This document shows positions 36,547 to 47,600 of a stretch of 55,949 bases of DNA, one piece after another. The position numbers were made by a program, and so were the translations under genes. The DNA comes from Gonium pectorale (lineage: Eukaryota; Chlorophyta; Chlorophyceae; Chlamydomonadales; Volvocaceae), in the NCBI GenBank assembly GCA_001584585.1, contig LSYV01000044.1, positions 439,827 to 495,775 of the forward strand. The letters are read 5' to 3'. How positions within the stretch are numbered: position 1 is the stretch's first letter; every line of letters starts with the position of its first letter. The notes under the pieces are model-generated. The model saw only the letters and a list, made by a program, of their open reading frames with translations. It was not told where the DNA came from and searched no databases.

Positions 36547-39500
36547 ATGGGCAATTGCTGCAACTGCGACATATCTATTCAGCGAGACCGGCCTGTGGGT
36601 CTTGCAGTCAGGAAGCGCGCCCTCAAGCTTAAGAAGTCGCGGACGCCCAAGAGCAGCAGCGTAGCCAACAGGTGCGCATACAACAGATGCAATCGCCGTT
36701 TCCGAGCATTACAGGTACTGGCCAACCTCTGGTGCGCTGCCTCTCCATTCTTCGTTCTTGATGGCTTTCTTTGTAGGGCAGGCGCGAGACCCACTACACG
36801 TTCGGTGCCCCGCAGTCAGCCACGCGGACAGGCGCTCGCAAACACGACGTCAGGAAGGCCGGCCCGTGAGGCCGTGGGGCGCGCGGCCCTGGCCAGGGGT
36901 GGCCGCTCGCGGCCGCTTGGCGCCTGCCTCGCCAACTGCTTTCGCGGTTGCGGCATGCCGCTCCAGGATGCGGACGGCGGTGATGCCGTCGGGCAAGGCA
37001 ACGCTGCTGCGGCTGCGAGCCAGCCCGGTGGCAGGCCCCCCGCGCCGCCGCCCGCACAGCACATGGAGCGGGCCGGCGATGTGGCAGCAGCGCCGGCGGT
37101 GGCAGCCGCCGGTCCAGCCCTGGCGGTGCCGCATATGATGACCCACGGGTCGGTGGTGTCACCGGCGCCGGCGGGCCCCATACCATCGCCGGCGCCCGGG
37201 CAGAGAGAAGAGTCACCAGACGACGATGAGGATCTGCGCTCGATACGGGTCCCTCGCCTAGCCGGCAGAGACCCGCCGGGGGGCGTCCTCCAGGACGTCC
37301 GAAGCGCCCGCGGCGGGCCAACGCGTACAGGGTCATCCGCAGACCGTGCTCCCCGGGGCCCAGGAGCCGCCGCGGCCGCTTTCACCGATGACGCGCGAGC
37401 AGCAGCAGGAGGGCCCCCCCATAAAGGGCCTGTTCGGCGCGTTGCAGTCCGACTACGAGGAGGCCAAAGAACGCATTCTGGCCAGGCCCAGCAGCTCCTC
37501 CCAGCAGAAAGTCGGCGGCAGCGGCGCCGCCAGTGTGGCGACACAGCCGCCGCCGCCGCCGCCAGAGCAGCAGCAGCAGCTCCCATCACGCCAGTACCCT
37601 GGCCCCGGCGCGCCGGCCGCTGGCGTCCTCGCCGCCGGCGGCACCGCCTGGCCGGGGGCGTCGGCGAATCTGGAAGCGCTGCAGCGGGAGAACCTCAAGG
37701 TAATTGAGCTCGAGGAGGAGGCGCGTGCCGAGCTGGCGGTCGCGCTGCAGCGCGAGAAGAAGGTACCGTACACATACACCCGAACCTGGGTACCGTACCG
37801 TATTGGCTAAGAGGTTAAGAGGTTAAAAGGTTACAGGTACCCGTCAAAGCCTGTGCGGCCATGGGTAGATTGTAGTATTGGCGGGGCATGCTTTTCCCTG
37901 AGTACCGCTACTGGTCAGGGCTAGCAGGAGTGCCCCCGTGCTGCGGGGGCTGCGGGGGCTGCGGGGCTGCGGGTGCAAGCGAGTGCACTGTAGAGGCTGC
38001 GCCCTGTTGTGTACGGATCCCGTGGCGTAGAGGCGAAGGAGGCGCCCAGTTGCATTTGCCTGTGGGGGCCAACCTGCGTGGCCCGCCCAGGCTGCCTCAT
38101 GCCGCCCCAGGGCAGCTGCACTCGTCAATGATGCTTCGCTGCTGCCTCCTGCTTGCACGGGCTTACGAAGGAACCGGCCGACAACGGCGCCGCTTCGCCG
38201 CTTCGCCGCGTCGTCGCTGATGCGCCTGCTTGCGTGGTGGCTGCAGGTGCAGGAGGAGAACGAGCGGCTGCGGAGCGAGGTGCAGCGGCTAGAGGAAGGT
38301 GTACGACGACTGCAGGTGGGTACGACAGCCGTACAGAAGCCCTTTGGGGCGTGAGTCCCGCTCGTTCTCGATGCCCATGTGCCCGCTTGATCGCCAAAGA
38401 CACTTGGGTGGCGTGGCCTTCGGAGCACTGCTCTGGGACGGGCTTATTGAATGCCCTTGATGCAGCAGGGCCGTGTACGGCAGCTGCATATAACCCAACC
38501 CTGGGGGGCTCCTGCCATCTCGAGTAAGCCTTTTCGCGCTGTTGCGCTTGAGGCCGCAGCGCTCAACCTGACCAACCCAACCCGGCCTGAACAACCCAGC
38601 GTTTCCCGCTGTTGCGGCTTGTGTATGTGGATCATATGTACTGATGCAAGGTCGTGGCTCACCGTCTTCTGCTGTGTGCGCGGGCGGCCGGGTGCAGGGC
38701 GCATCCCAACACGCAGACGCCGAGCTGGCGGTGAGCCTTGGTGGCATTGGCGGCGGTGGTCGCCGTGGCGCCGGCGGCGCCGGTGGCGCCGGTGACGGCG
38801 GCGGCAGCAGGGGAGCTGACCCTCGTTGCACAAGCCAGCGTCCCCCGGGATGGCGGGGGGCGGCCCTGAACAGCTTTTTGTCGCGTTTCCTTTGTGCGGC
38901 ACCGGTGGCGCCGACGCCAGCGCCGGTGCCTACACCTGCTCTCGGCGGCGCACTTCCTACGACGGCGACGAGCAGCTTGCGCTCGCCAGGCCCCGCCGCC
39001 GCACCGACCCACGGGCCGGCGGAACCCGCAGGGCTCGCGCAGGCGAGGGCCGTGGCAGCGTGCGGCCCTCCCCTGCGGAAACGAAAGCGGTCTTGAAACG
39101 GTTTCAGCGCTGCCGCCTTGTGCGTTCGCCCAGCCATTCGCTAACGTTGCCAAGCAAAGCCGCTGCGTGCATCCACGTCACAAACGTGCCATCACCATCA
39201 CCCGACCATCATTCCGGAGGAGCGACGCACCTCAGAGCGGCCGACCGGCGGTCGCCCCCTCGCCCTCCGGCTCCACGCCCTCCGACTCCACGCGCGCCCC
39301 CAAAACCTGCGCGATCCCGAACCTCCACATTTTCCTCCATTCCTGTGTTTCCTGACCCTTGCATCCTTTCTTGTCCTCTCCCCCCTCCGGAGGCATTGGG
39401 GCCCGGTCGCACGCCCCTGCGATCCCGCGACCCCTTCGGCTCCCGCTCCCGGACCCCCGGTGCGCCTCCAAACCTCTGTCCCTCGCCTCCTTTCTCGCCC

Positions 39501-42500
39501 CCCCCCTTGCCTGCGGGACGCAGAAGCACCGGGACCTGGCCGCAAGCCTGTCGCGGCAGCTGCTGGCCGCACACGACCGGGCGCATGCCGCCGAGGCCGA
39601 GCTGGAGTGCCTGGAGCGGCGCCTCAGCGAGGCGGTGAGCCGCGATGGCCGATGCGGGGCACGGGGGCACGGGGCGCACACGCCTCCACACGTGTACTAC
39701 CAGGCGGTGCGCGCGCGGGGCCGGCCCTTACCGCACGCCCAGATACTCTCGCGCATTCCGCCAGGCACCAGGCGGAAGGCGGCAGCGGGGTGCGTCGTGG
39801 GGGTTAGCTATCGGCTTTGCTGTGCGGTCCACCAAGAGGCGCAGGGGCGCAGAGGCGCCACCGCCCATGTGCTCCACTCTGACTCCGCCAGCCCCGTTCG
39901 GCACTCCGTCCGCGGGCAGTGCCATCCAGCCATCGGCCACGTCCCGCTTCCCGCTGTGCCGCGCTATGCTGCACGCATCTGCAACACAGGGAAGGCGAGC
40001 CCCTGAGGCCAGCCTCTGCGGTCCCGGCGAGTTCGAGTGGTGGCTGTGTGTCGTGAGTCGTCGTGTGTTGTGGGTGCCGAACCCCCGCCCCACCCTCCTC
40101 ACCTCGCATGCACTCAGGTGGCGGAGCGAGACGCTCTGATCGTGCAGCTGCAGCAGACGGAGGAGGCCCACGGCCCCGCACACCCGGAGGGCGCGCCGCC
40201 GGAGGCCACAGCGCTTCCGGGAGGCGGCGGCGCCCTCCCTCTGCCGCCGTCGGCGCAGGGCATCGGGCGGGCCGGGGCCGGGGCCGGGGCCCGTCGGCCG
40301 CGGATGCCGCCGGTGCTCCGACTGGAGCCGTCGCGGCTGCTGCCGGACGCGGACCTGGAGGTGGGGCTCGGGGTGGCGGAGCTGCGGCAGGGGCTACACG
40401 AGTTCCGGAGCTGCCTGCGGGATACGGTGCGTGTGTGTGTGTTTGGGGGGGGGGTAATTGGTTGTTTGCGGCTATCATGGGCGGCAAGGAGCGGCGTGTG
40501 TGGGGGGCCCGATAGCGAGATGGCGCTGAGGGGAGGGGAAGGGAGGGCACGAGGGTAGTGCAGTGGAGGTCCGCTGTGTGCGGGAGGGGCACCACGGCCA
40601 AGTCTACCGTGTGCTATTCCGATTGTGCCTGGTTTTGTCAGGCTCGGGACTTTGGGCAGGGAAGGATACGGCGCCAAGTCGCAGTCCATCACTGCCTTCC
40701 CGACTGCCTTAACGCAATCGTCTAACAGGCGCAGCGCCTGCTCCACACCCGGCCGAGCTGCTGCCGCGAGCTGGCGGACGCCCTGACGGAGCGCTCCCTC
40801 GCCGCCATCACCCTGGCAGCCGACGGCACCGCCGCCGCCCCTGCCTTCAAGACGGCGGGAGGCCCCGCCGCCTCCCTCGTTTGTGCGGCGGCCCCCGCCT
40901 CCGCCGCGTCACACGCCGCCACCAGCCTGGCGCCAGGCGCGCTGTGGGAGTTGTCGGCGGCCCTCCTGGCTCACTTCCTGAGCTCCTGGCTGCACACGGA
41001 ACTGTGGCAGGACCCAGTGGCCTGGCTGGAGGCCGCCGTGGCGGCTGAATTTGCCAGCGGCGGCGCCGCCGCTGGCACCTCCGCCACCGCCACGGCCGGC
41101 GCGGGCAGGGTCAGCTTCATCTCGGCGACGGGATCCGGGATGGCGACATCAGTGTGGCGCGGGGCGCCCGGTGGGTACCTGGTGGTGGCCTGTGGGGGCA
41201 GGTCGGGCTGGCCAGGCAGGGGAGCGGGCGCGGGCGCGTCCGCCGCTTGGCCGCCCGGAGGCCTGCGGCCGAGTGCCGCGGAGCGCAATGCGGCGGCGCT
41301 GCTTCGGAGCCAGGCGGCGCGGCGATGGTACGACGCCGTCCATGAGGCAGTGCGGCGCGAGGAAGAGGACAGCGGTGGCGCCGGCGCCGCCGGCGGCCAG
41401 CAGGGGCCGGCACTCGCCAACGGCGGCGGCTTGAAGGGCAGCGGCGGCGGCGACGGCATGAGCCCCAGCGCTGCCGTGGTGCGCGCTGCCGCCGAGGCCC
41501 TGGCGGCCGCCATGGCGACGGCGCTGGAGGCGGAGGTGGACCGGCTACGCCTCGCTCCCGAGGCGGCGCCGCCGGCGGGCGCCTGCATCGCGATCCACGC
41601 AGCGCTCCGGCCGCTGGCGATCCGGGCGCTGCGCCTGGGGCTCTTTGTGTCGGCGGCGCATCCGCTGTGGCGCCTCTTCGTGGCGCCGAGCGCCGCCGGC
41701 GCAGCGGCGGAGGCGGCGGAGGCGGGCCAGCCGCTGACGCTGCTGACCCTCCTGCAGCTCGTGGAGAGCCACCAGGCCCCCGAGCGCGAGCTGCGCCCGA
41801 CGCCACCTGCCGCGCTGCTGCCGCCACCGCTGGCGTCGGCGCCGCCGCGCTACTACGCCGGTGCCGTGCCTACTACATGGCCGCCGGGTGGGCTAGACGC
41901 CCAGCATGAGAGCGATGCTGCGGAGGGCGCACCCGCCGCCGCCGCGGCGCCGGCAGTGACGACGGCTGGAGACAGCCGCGGCGCTGGTAATGGCAGGACC
42001 GCGACGGCGACGGCGGCGGCGCCTTCACCGGCTGCTCCTGCCGCTGCGGCGGCGGCGGTAGCGCCGCGTCTAGTGCTGTGTAGCCTGGCGCCTGGCGTCG
42101 CCGTGATGGACCCCGATGACGACGCCCTGGCGGCAGGTGCCGGCGGCGGCGCCACATGGGCGCCGTCGCGTCCTCCTGCAGGGTGCCGCTGTGTGGTGCG
42201 GGAGGCGGTCGTCAGCTGGTCATGGGCCACCGCGGAGGGCCGTGTTACCGACGCCGTCAGCGGTGGCGGTGGCAGCGGTGGTGACGGCGGTAGTGACACA
42301 TCACACGCGACGCAGCCGGCAGCGGCGGCGGGCATGGAGCAGGATCCCGCGCGGACCGGCCGGCAACGGCTGCAGCCGCCACAGGCACCGCCGACGCCGC
42401 CCCGGACGGCTGCCCATGCGGGCGGCGCGGGCTCCCCTCCGGCCGCGCGCCCGCCCGAGGAGGGCGCCGGCGCAGCGACGTGTGAGCCGACCGTAATGTA

Positions 42501-42501
42501 G
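36547..42501 (+). CDS. Large coiled-coil protein with MGNCC acylation-type N-terminus (about 1096 aa)
   Basis: Exons: 36547-36671, 36777-37248, 37364-37762, 38247-38315, 38698-38730, 39524-39634, 40118-40426, 40729-42501. All junctions keep phase. The exon 2 donor (GTCCCT) is weak, so that intron is the least certain, but the frame change there requires it. The N-terminus MGNCCNCDIS fits an N-myristoylation site (Gly2) with Cys4, Cys5 and Cys7 available for palmitoylation, followed by a basic stretch (KRALKLKKSR). Both suggest membrane attachment on the cytoplasmic side. Then come a Pro/Ala linker, DYEEAKERILARP and short coiled-coil exons (LQRENLKVIELEEEARAELA, ENERLRSEVQRLEEGVRRLQ, RDLAASLSRQLLAAHDR). 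The last exon (590 aa) holds helical segments such as LWELSAALLAHFLSSWLHTE among Ala/Gly-rich linkers. The family is not recognised; a membrane or ciliary scaffold is a guess. Confidence 0.68.
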
Positions 42502-42902
42502 AGCGCTGCGGGTCTGCGAATCCGCATGTGACCAAGGGGCGTGGGGGGAGGGGTCCACACAGCCCGGTTGCGGGCTCACGGCCGCATTTCAAAGTTGTAC
42601 AATTGTAGGTTGTACATTTTCTTCCAAGAAGGGCTGGATAGCGCTGCCGAACAAACACGGGTCCAACAGCGACGCGGATTCGGAACCAGGCAATACTAGC
42701 TGTTCCAGCGTTCGGCTAATATGGGACGTGGTCTGTACGGAACGGCGAGGCACGGAGTACACATTGATGCGACATGGGACGGTTAAAAACGTTGAGAATG
42801 CGCTTAGCTCGAGCTTATAGCAGCGGGTGCGAACGGAATGGATTGGTCGGGCTCATTTTCGGGATGGCATGCGCAACAGAAGTGCTGCGATGAGGAAGCT
42901 CA

Positions 42903-42944
42903 CCTCTACTGTACGGCCACACGCACGAAGGCGCGACGTTTTCA
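42903..42944 (+). repeat. Short dispersed motif, copy 1
   Basis: Matches 55866-55904 on the same strand. The last 19 nt (cgaaggcgcgacgttttca) are identical, and most of the preceding CCTCTAC...ACGGCCA.AC also matches. The two copies are 13 kb apart and flank the receptor-kinase gene. Confidence 0.75.
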
Positions 42945-43221
42945 GTTGGATGGCCGGTTCGGTACCGTACCGTACAGTGCAAGAAAACAAGCAGCCCGTC
43001 CCTAAGCCTACGCGCGTTCAGCAGGGTTCAGCGCTCCAACCCAAACCGGCGGATGCGACGTGCGGCGGCGTGCGGCATGTCAGTAGCGGGGCACGCGGGT
43101 CTTGCCTGTCGGACTGGTGGCCGTGACGAGCAGGCGAAGCATATGAAGTGGTCGGCAGTGGATTCTTCGGGAAGAGCAACGCCCGTGCGCGCGCCCGGCT
43201 CTGAATCTGCGAAGCCTCCGC

Positions 43222-43226
43222 TGTAA
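43222..43226 (+). terminator. Candidate TGTAA polyadenylation signal
   Basis: TGTAA about 720 nt after the stop of the large coiled-coil gene, a distance close to that seen for the amidohydrolase and receptor kinase genes. Confidence 0.4.
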
Positions 43227-43715
43227 CACATACAGGTAAAGGTGCATGCCGCACCGCTCCAGTCATAGCAGGCGTCCTTCCGCACTTCGACGCTGTGTCA
43301 CGCTAACTACTGTGCTGTCGACCCGCTGATGTGACTAACTGGCACCGGTACCGGTGATTTGTTCACGCGCTCTCGTAGCGCAGACCTGCGGTCTGTATGC
43401 TACGTATGCGCAACAGAGTGCGAGACGCAGATAACTTGTCCCGCACCGCCGCCGGTCTTATCCAACGGCCAAACGATGCGCCCGCCAACGACTCCAGAGG
43501 ACCCGCCCCAAGTCACTCTTTGATGGCTCGAAACCCCGTACAGTTCTATTAGACGGAGACTACAACTACATGCATCGGCGACTCAGGTGCCGCACTAAAA
43601 CCTCATGGAAGGCCGACCGAAGGGGCCACACCCAACGGTCTATTAACTTACCAGCAACAGTTCTTACTGATTGTCACGCCACTCGGAGGTCACACGATAT
43701 AGAATGACAGCTGTG

Positions 43716-43774
43716 GCGCCCAGTACCGTACCGGTACCGTACCGTACCGCGCCCAGTACCGTACCGTACCGGTA
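43716..43774. repeat. Duplicated GCGCCCAGTACCGTACCG unit with GTACC palindromes
   Basis: The 18-mer starts at 43716 and again at 43749 and is followed each time by further GTACC/GGTACC units. The same GTACCGTACC motif occurs in introns elsewhere (about 6992, 9900, 37792, 42961, 46430). Confidence 0.85.
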
Positions 43775-44672
43775 GGCCCCTCGGGTCATGCTACGATTGC
43801 TGCAAGTATCCTCAAGAGCACAAAGCATTTAAGGGAGCACGTGCGATATCAGCGGTACCCTGGAGGTGCTGTTGCATGGACAGTCTTGACACGGCACTGG
43901 ATGGGCCGCCCCTGCCGCCCTGTGGACCGCCCTGCCTCTGCTGTAAACCGGGAATGCGCGGCGCCCCAGCGGCTTGGCCCGACCTGCCCGATCACTGCAA
44001 GCCAGCAGCACCAACGGGGCTCGATCAGGCGGACATGGGCGAACAGTAAATAATAAGTGTGACGTCCATTAGCGAGCTCCGGAAGTTTGAGTGATTTCTA
44101 CGCAATCACTTGCTGTTTGGGGCAGAAACAGGCCCAGACACGCGCAACTCTTGGTTGGCGCTGCGGCGCCCATCACGGCTGCGGAATCTACGATGACCAG
44201 CTGTGCACAAAGTGAACTTCATATCGCTCGTCGCAAGCCCTGGACCAGGGGGACGAAGAAGATGCTGCTGCTTCGTCGGCCGTATGCTAACAGCCAGCAT
44301 AGAAGCTTGTGCTTACTAACTTGTTTGTTCATTATCACTGAAGGCATGCATCGACCCAGGGGCCCCGCCCCCCGCTGACGGCGTGGCCCTCCTGCGGCGT
44401 GGGGCTGCAGAAAGAAGCAGAAAAACCAGTATTTTGGCTCCATTAATTAACTGTTAGGAGCTTAGTTCTCTGTACTGCATGCAATCTGCCGTATCGCACG
44501 CCCGGCTCCCGGGCTCCGGGCTCCCGTCAAGGCGCACGTTCAGCGATTCCTGTCACAAGATACTTAAAACGGGTCAGCACAGTACAATGCATCAGGGAAA
44601 CCGCAAGGCCGTATCTGTCGCGCTGGCTACTAACTTGATAGACCAATAGATATAACCTACTGCAGAGATTGA

Positions 44673-47600
44673 ATGGCAAGAATGGGGCCCTGGCTGGTAA
44701 CCGTTGCTTTGGTCGTCGCGGCTATGACCCTGTCGGCTCAAGCCCAGGGGAAGAGCGTCGAAATCATGTCGGGAAAAGGTAGATGTGCGCTAGGAATCAA
44801 GCCGTAGGGTGTGTTGGAAGCCAGTTCATCGCATCGGTCGGCAACGTGTGGCCTGGGTGCGACCGCAGCGCTCCAGCTGCCGAAGTACGTGCTGCTCGCG
44901 CAATTGGCGTCGCATGTGGGCGACCGGGCCTTGACGCCTGCTGCTCGGTTTCTGTCGCACCGGCCGTGCATACCCCAAACCCTTTACCACGCCCACCGGT
45001 ACCCCTGCTGCAGAGCTCGTTGTGGCCCTGGCAGACCCGGACGTTGGCGTCGCGGTCGTGTTGGCGGACATTACGCTGCAGGAGTCGGACTTTGCGGGTC
45101 GGGACACGCCTCTGCCGCTGCTCCGGAACTTCACCCTTCAAGGTGCGCCATGCCCGTGCGGGCGGGCAGTCGAACGCCGGCCGTGCCGCGGGACTCCTGT
45201 ACAGTTGTAACCATCCGTGGGCGTTCCACAGCTCTGTCCACCGTGGCGCTGAAGCCGAATAGGGAAGCCCCCCTATGCATGGTGTCAAGGCAGATATGAC
45301 ATGGAAATGATGCCGTGGGCAGCTGATGAAATAGAGGTCGCTACCCTGCCAGTTTCACCGGTTTTGCGTTCATTTTCGCATCAAAGTTGACTGTTGTTTC
45401 GTAGATTCGTACGTCCCCAACCCAAACGGTTGACGACGCGCCAAAACCTTTCAAATGATGGAACGCCTCCCTGCGGGTGGCCGGAAACCCGGCCGAACGC
45501 TCCCGTACGTGCCGTACATCATCAACCTGCCGGGCACTAGCGGCCGAGCGAGCACTGCAGGGCCGCACGGCAGCCGCACGGCAGCCGCACCGTACGGCAT
45601 TGTACGGACAGCGAGCTGGGCGCGACTGCAGACACGCACCGTCCGTACACACGGGGCCGTCTGTTCGAGTGATTCGCACACACATGCATGGCCCGTACCA
45701 TGTCGCCCGTACTGCGGCAGTTTGGACAGGTCACCCGGCTTCATTCTATGCAATCTGTGCGGGCCTGCCGTGGAACCTTTTCATTGCGGGTAGCTGGCCT
45801 GCGTCGCCGAATCGCCTTGAACAACCCGCCTCACGCAGGCCGCTACTTGACAGACGTGGATGGAGCACTAGCGCGGACATTGGTGGACTTTGGGCTCTGC
45901 CAGGCAAAGGTACGGTACGGGTGCGCCTGCGCCCCGCCCCGCCCCGCCCCGCGCAAGCCAACGCACCTGCGCGCGCGTGCTGTGACCTGCTGAGGCGCCC
46001 AATGCGCGGCTCACAGTCGCGCGCGACTGCCACGCCAAGCTGGCTGGGCTGGGCTGGGCTGGGCAGGGCAGGACAGGGCAGGGCAGGGCAGGGCAGGGCA
46101 GGGTATGGGATGTCGCCCGTCGTGTTTCGACAGCTTGATGCACATACCCGCACCGTGGCATCGTGGCAGCAGCCGCGTCGTCGGCGTCGGTTGAAACCCA
46201 AGTGCTGGCGGCCTGACGTCCGCTCCGCAGCAGGCATGCACCTCACACGCGCACGCGCGTGTGCACGCCTTCCGACGCGCCAGCGGCCATACCTGCCGCC
46301 CACTGCGGCTGCAACCACCGAGCGCAACATACAGACAACGCGTGTGCTGTCAGGTGTCAGCCCACACCGAACCATCCGGCCCCCCCCGCGATTCCGAATC
46401 CGTAATATCCATTCCTAAGCCGTACTGTACGGTACCGTACACGTACCGGGCGGCACGGTACCGAGGCACTCCGTGCTGATGCCCGCAGGTCCGTCTGGGC
46501 CCCGGCGTGACGCTGCGGCTCGTGCGGCTCACGGTCGTTAACTTTGCGGCGCGCAACCTGATGCTGGCGCCCCACATCGAGCTGCTGGCGCCGGGCCCCA
46601 CCGGCGCACCTGGGGAGTGGGCCCTCGTGCTGTCGGAGGACTGCTTCGGAGTCTACGGTGCGGCGCCTGAAGAGGCTTAGTTGGAGTACGGTATACCGCT
46701 CTGGGGCTCGGGCGGGAATGACGGGGGGGGCACCGGCCGCTGCACGGCCATGGCCACCGCTGCGTGGTGGCGGTGTGCGGGATGCATGCTATGTGATAGC
46801 GCCCGCCCCACGCGCCCGCCCCCTGGCGGTGCACTCTCTTACAGTGCGCTGCCTCGCCCCGCCCCCCGGCCCGGCCCGCACGCCGCTCCCACAGACCTCT
46901 GCTTTCCAGTGGAGATCCTGGCGCAGGTATGCACTGCGCGCACGCGACCCCCGGGCTGCGCGGCGCGTAGGGGCTCTCGTCGTGAGCGAGCACGTCATGA
47001 CATCGCCATTGCCATCAGCTGCCACGTTCTTGTGTACCTCCTTCACAACCGATCTGACCGGCGGTCGGCTGGGTGGTTTGTACGGCGCACTCCCGCCGGT
47101 AGGGCACTGCGCAGGTCCTGTCGACTGGCGTGGCGATCAGGCAGCCGCCCAGCGCACCTGAGCCCACCCCTTTGCCCGCGCCCTTCGCATCCCATCGCGT
47201 TATTGGCCCCCCCCCCGATAACAGGGACGGACGGGTGAACGCGGCTGGCGACCAGTTTCTTTATCAACTCTGTTTCTTTCACCCCCCCCCGCCCCCCAGA
47301 CAACAGGGTTGGCTCCTCGACCCGAGCAGTGGCCGGGTAGGCAGCGGTTCATCACGCATGTGCTGCAGCCCGGCTGTGTGGACGCCGCTGCCACCGCAGC
47401 CGGCGCCGGCGCAGCGTCGGCGCCAGCGCGGCTGGAGCGCCGCTGCTGGCCGGTCCTAACAGAGTTCGACGACTTTGCGCAGACGGCGTTCGACGCGGAC
47501 TCAACCCAGAAGCAGGTGCGCCGCGGCGCCGGCGGGCGCGCCGCACCGGGAATCGAGGCCGGGTGATGACTGCAGGACACGTGAATGGGGTGCCGACACG

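Larger units (their letters stand above)
42502..44672. other. Intergenic region with GTACC repeats
   Basis: About 2.2 kb without a supportable gene. It holds the 3' region of the coiled-coil gene (TGTAA at 43222), a short dispersed motif at 42903-42944, GTACC-rich repeats near 43716-43774 and the promoter of the receptor kinase. The sequence is less GC-rich than the genes. Open frames up to 100 codons have no domain. Confidence 0.5.

Noticed and set aside
38731..39523. Possible extra exon in the large coiled-coil gene between exons 5 and 6
   Set aside because: The frame is open but Gly/Arg-rich, borders are weak, and the phase chain is complete without it.
40971..41827. 200-236 codon minus-strand frames under the last exon of the acylated coiled-coil gene
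   Set aside because: Typical antisense shadows of Ala/Gly-rich coding sequence without motifs or splice support.
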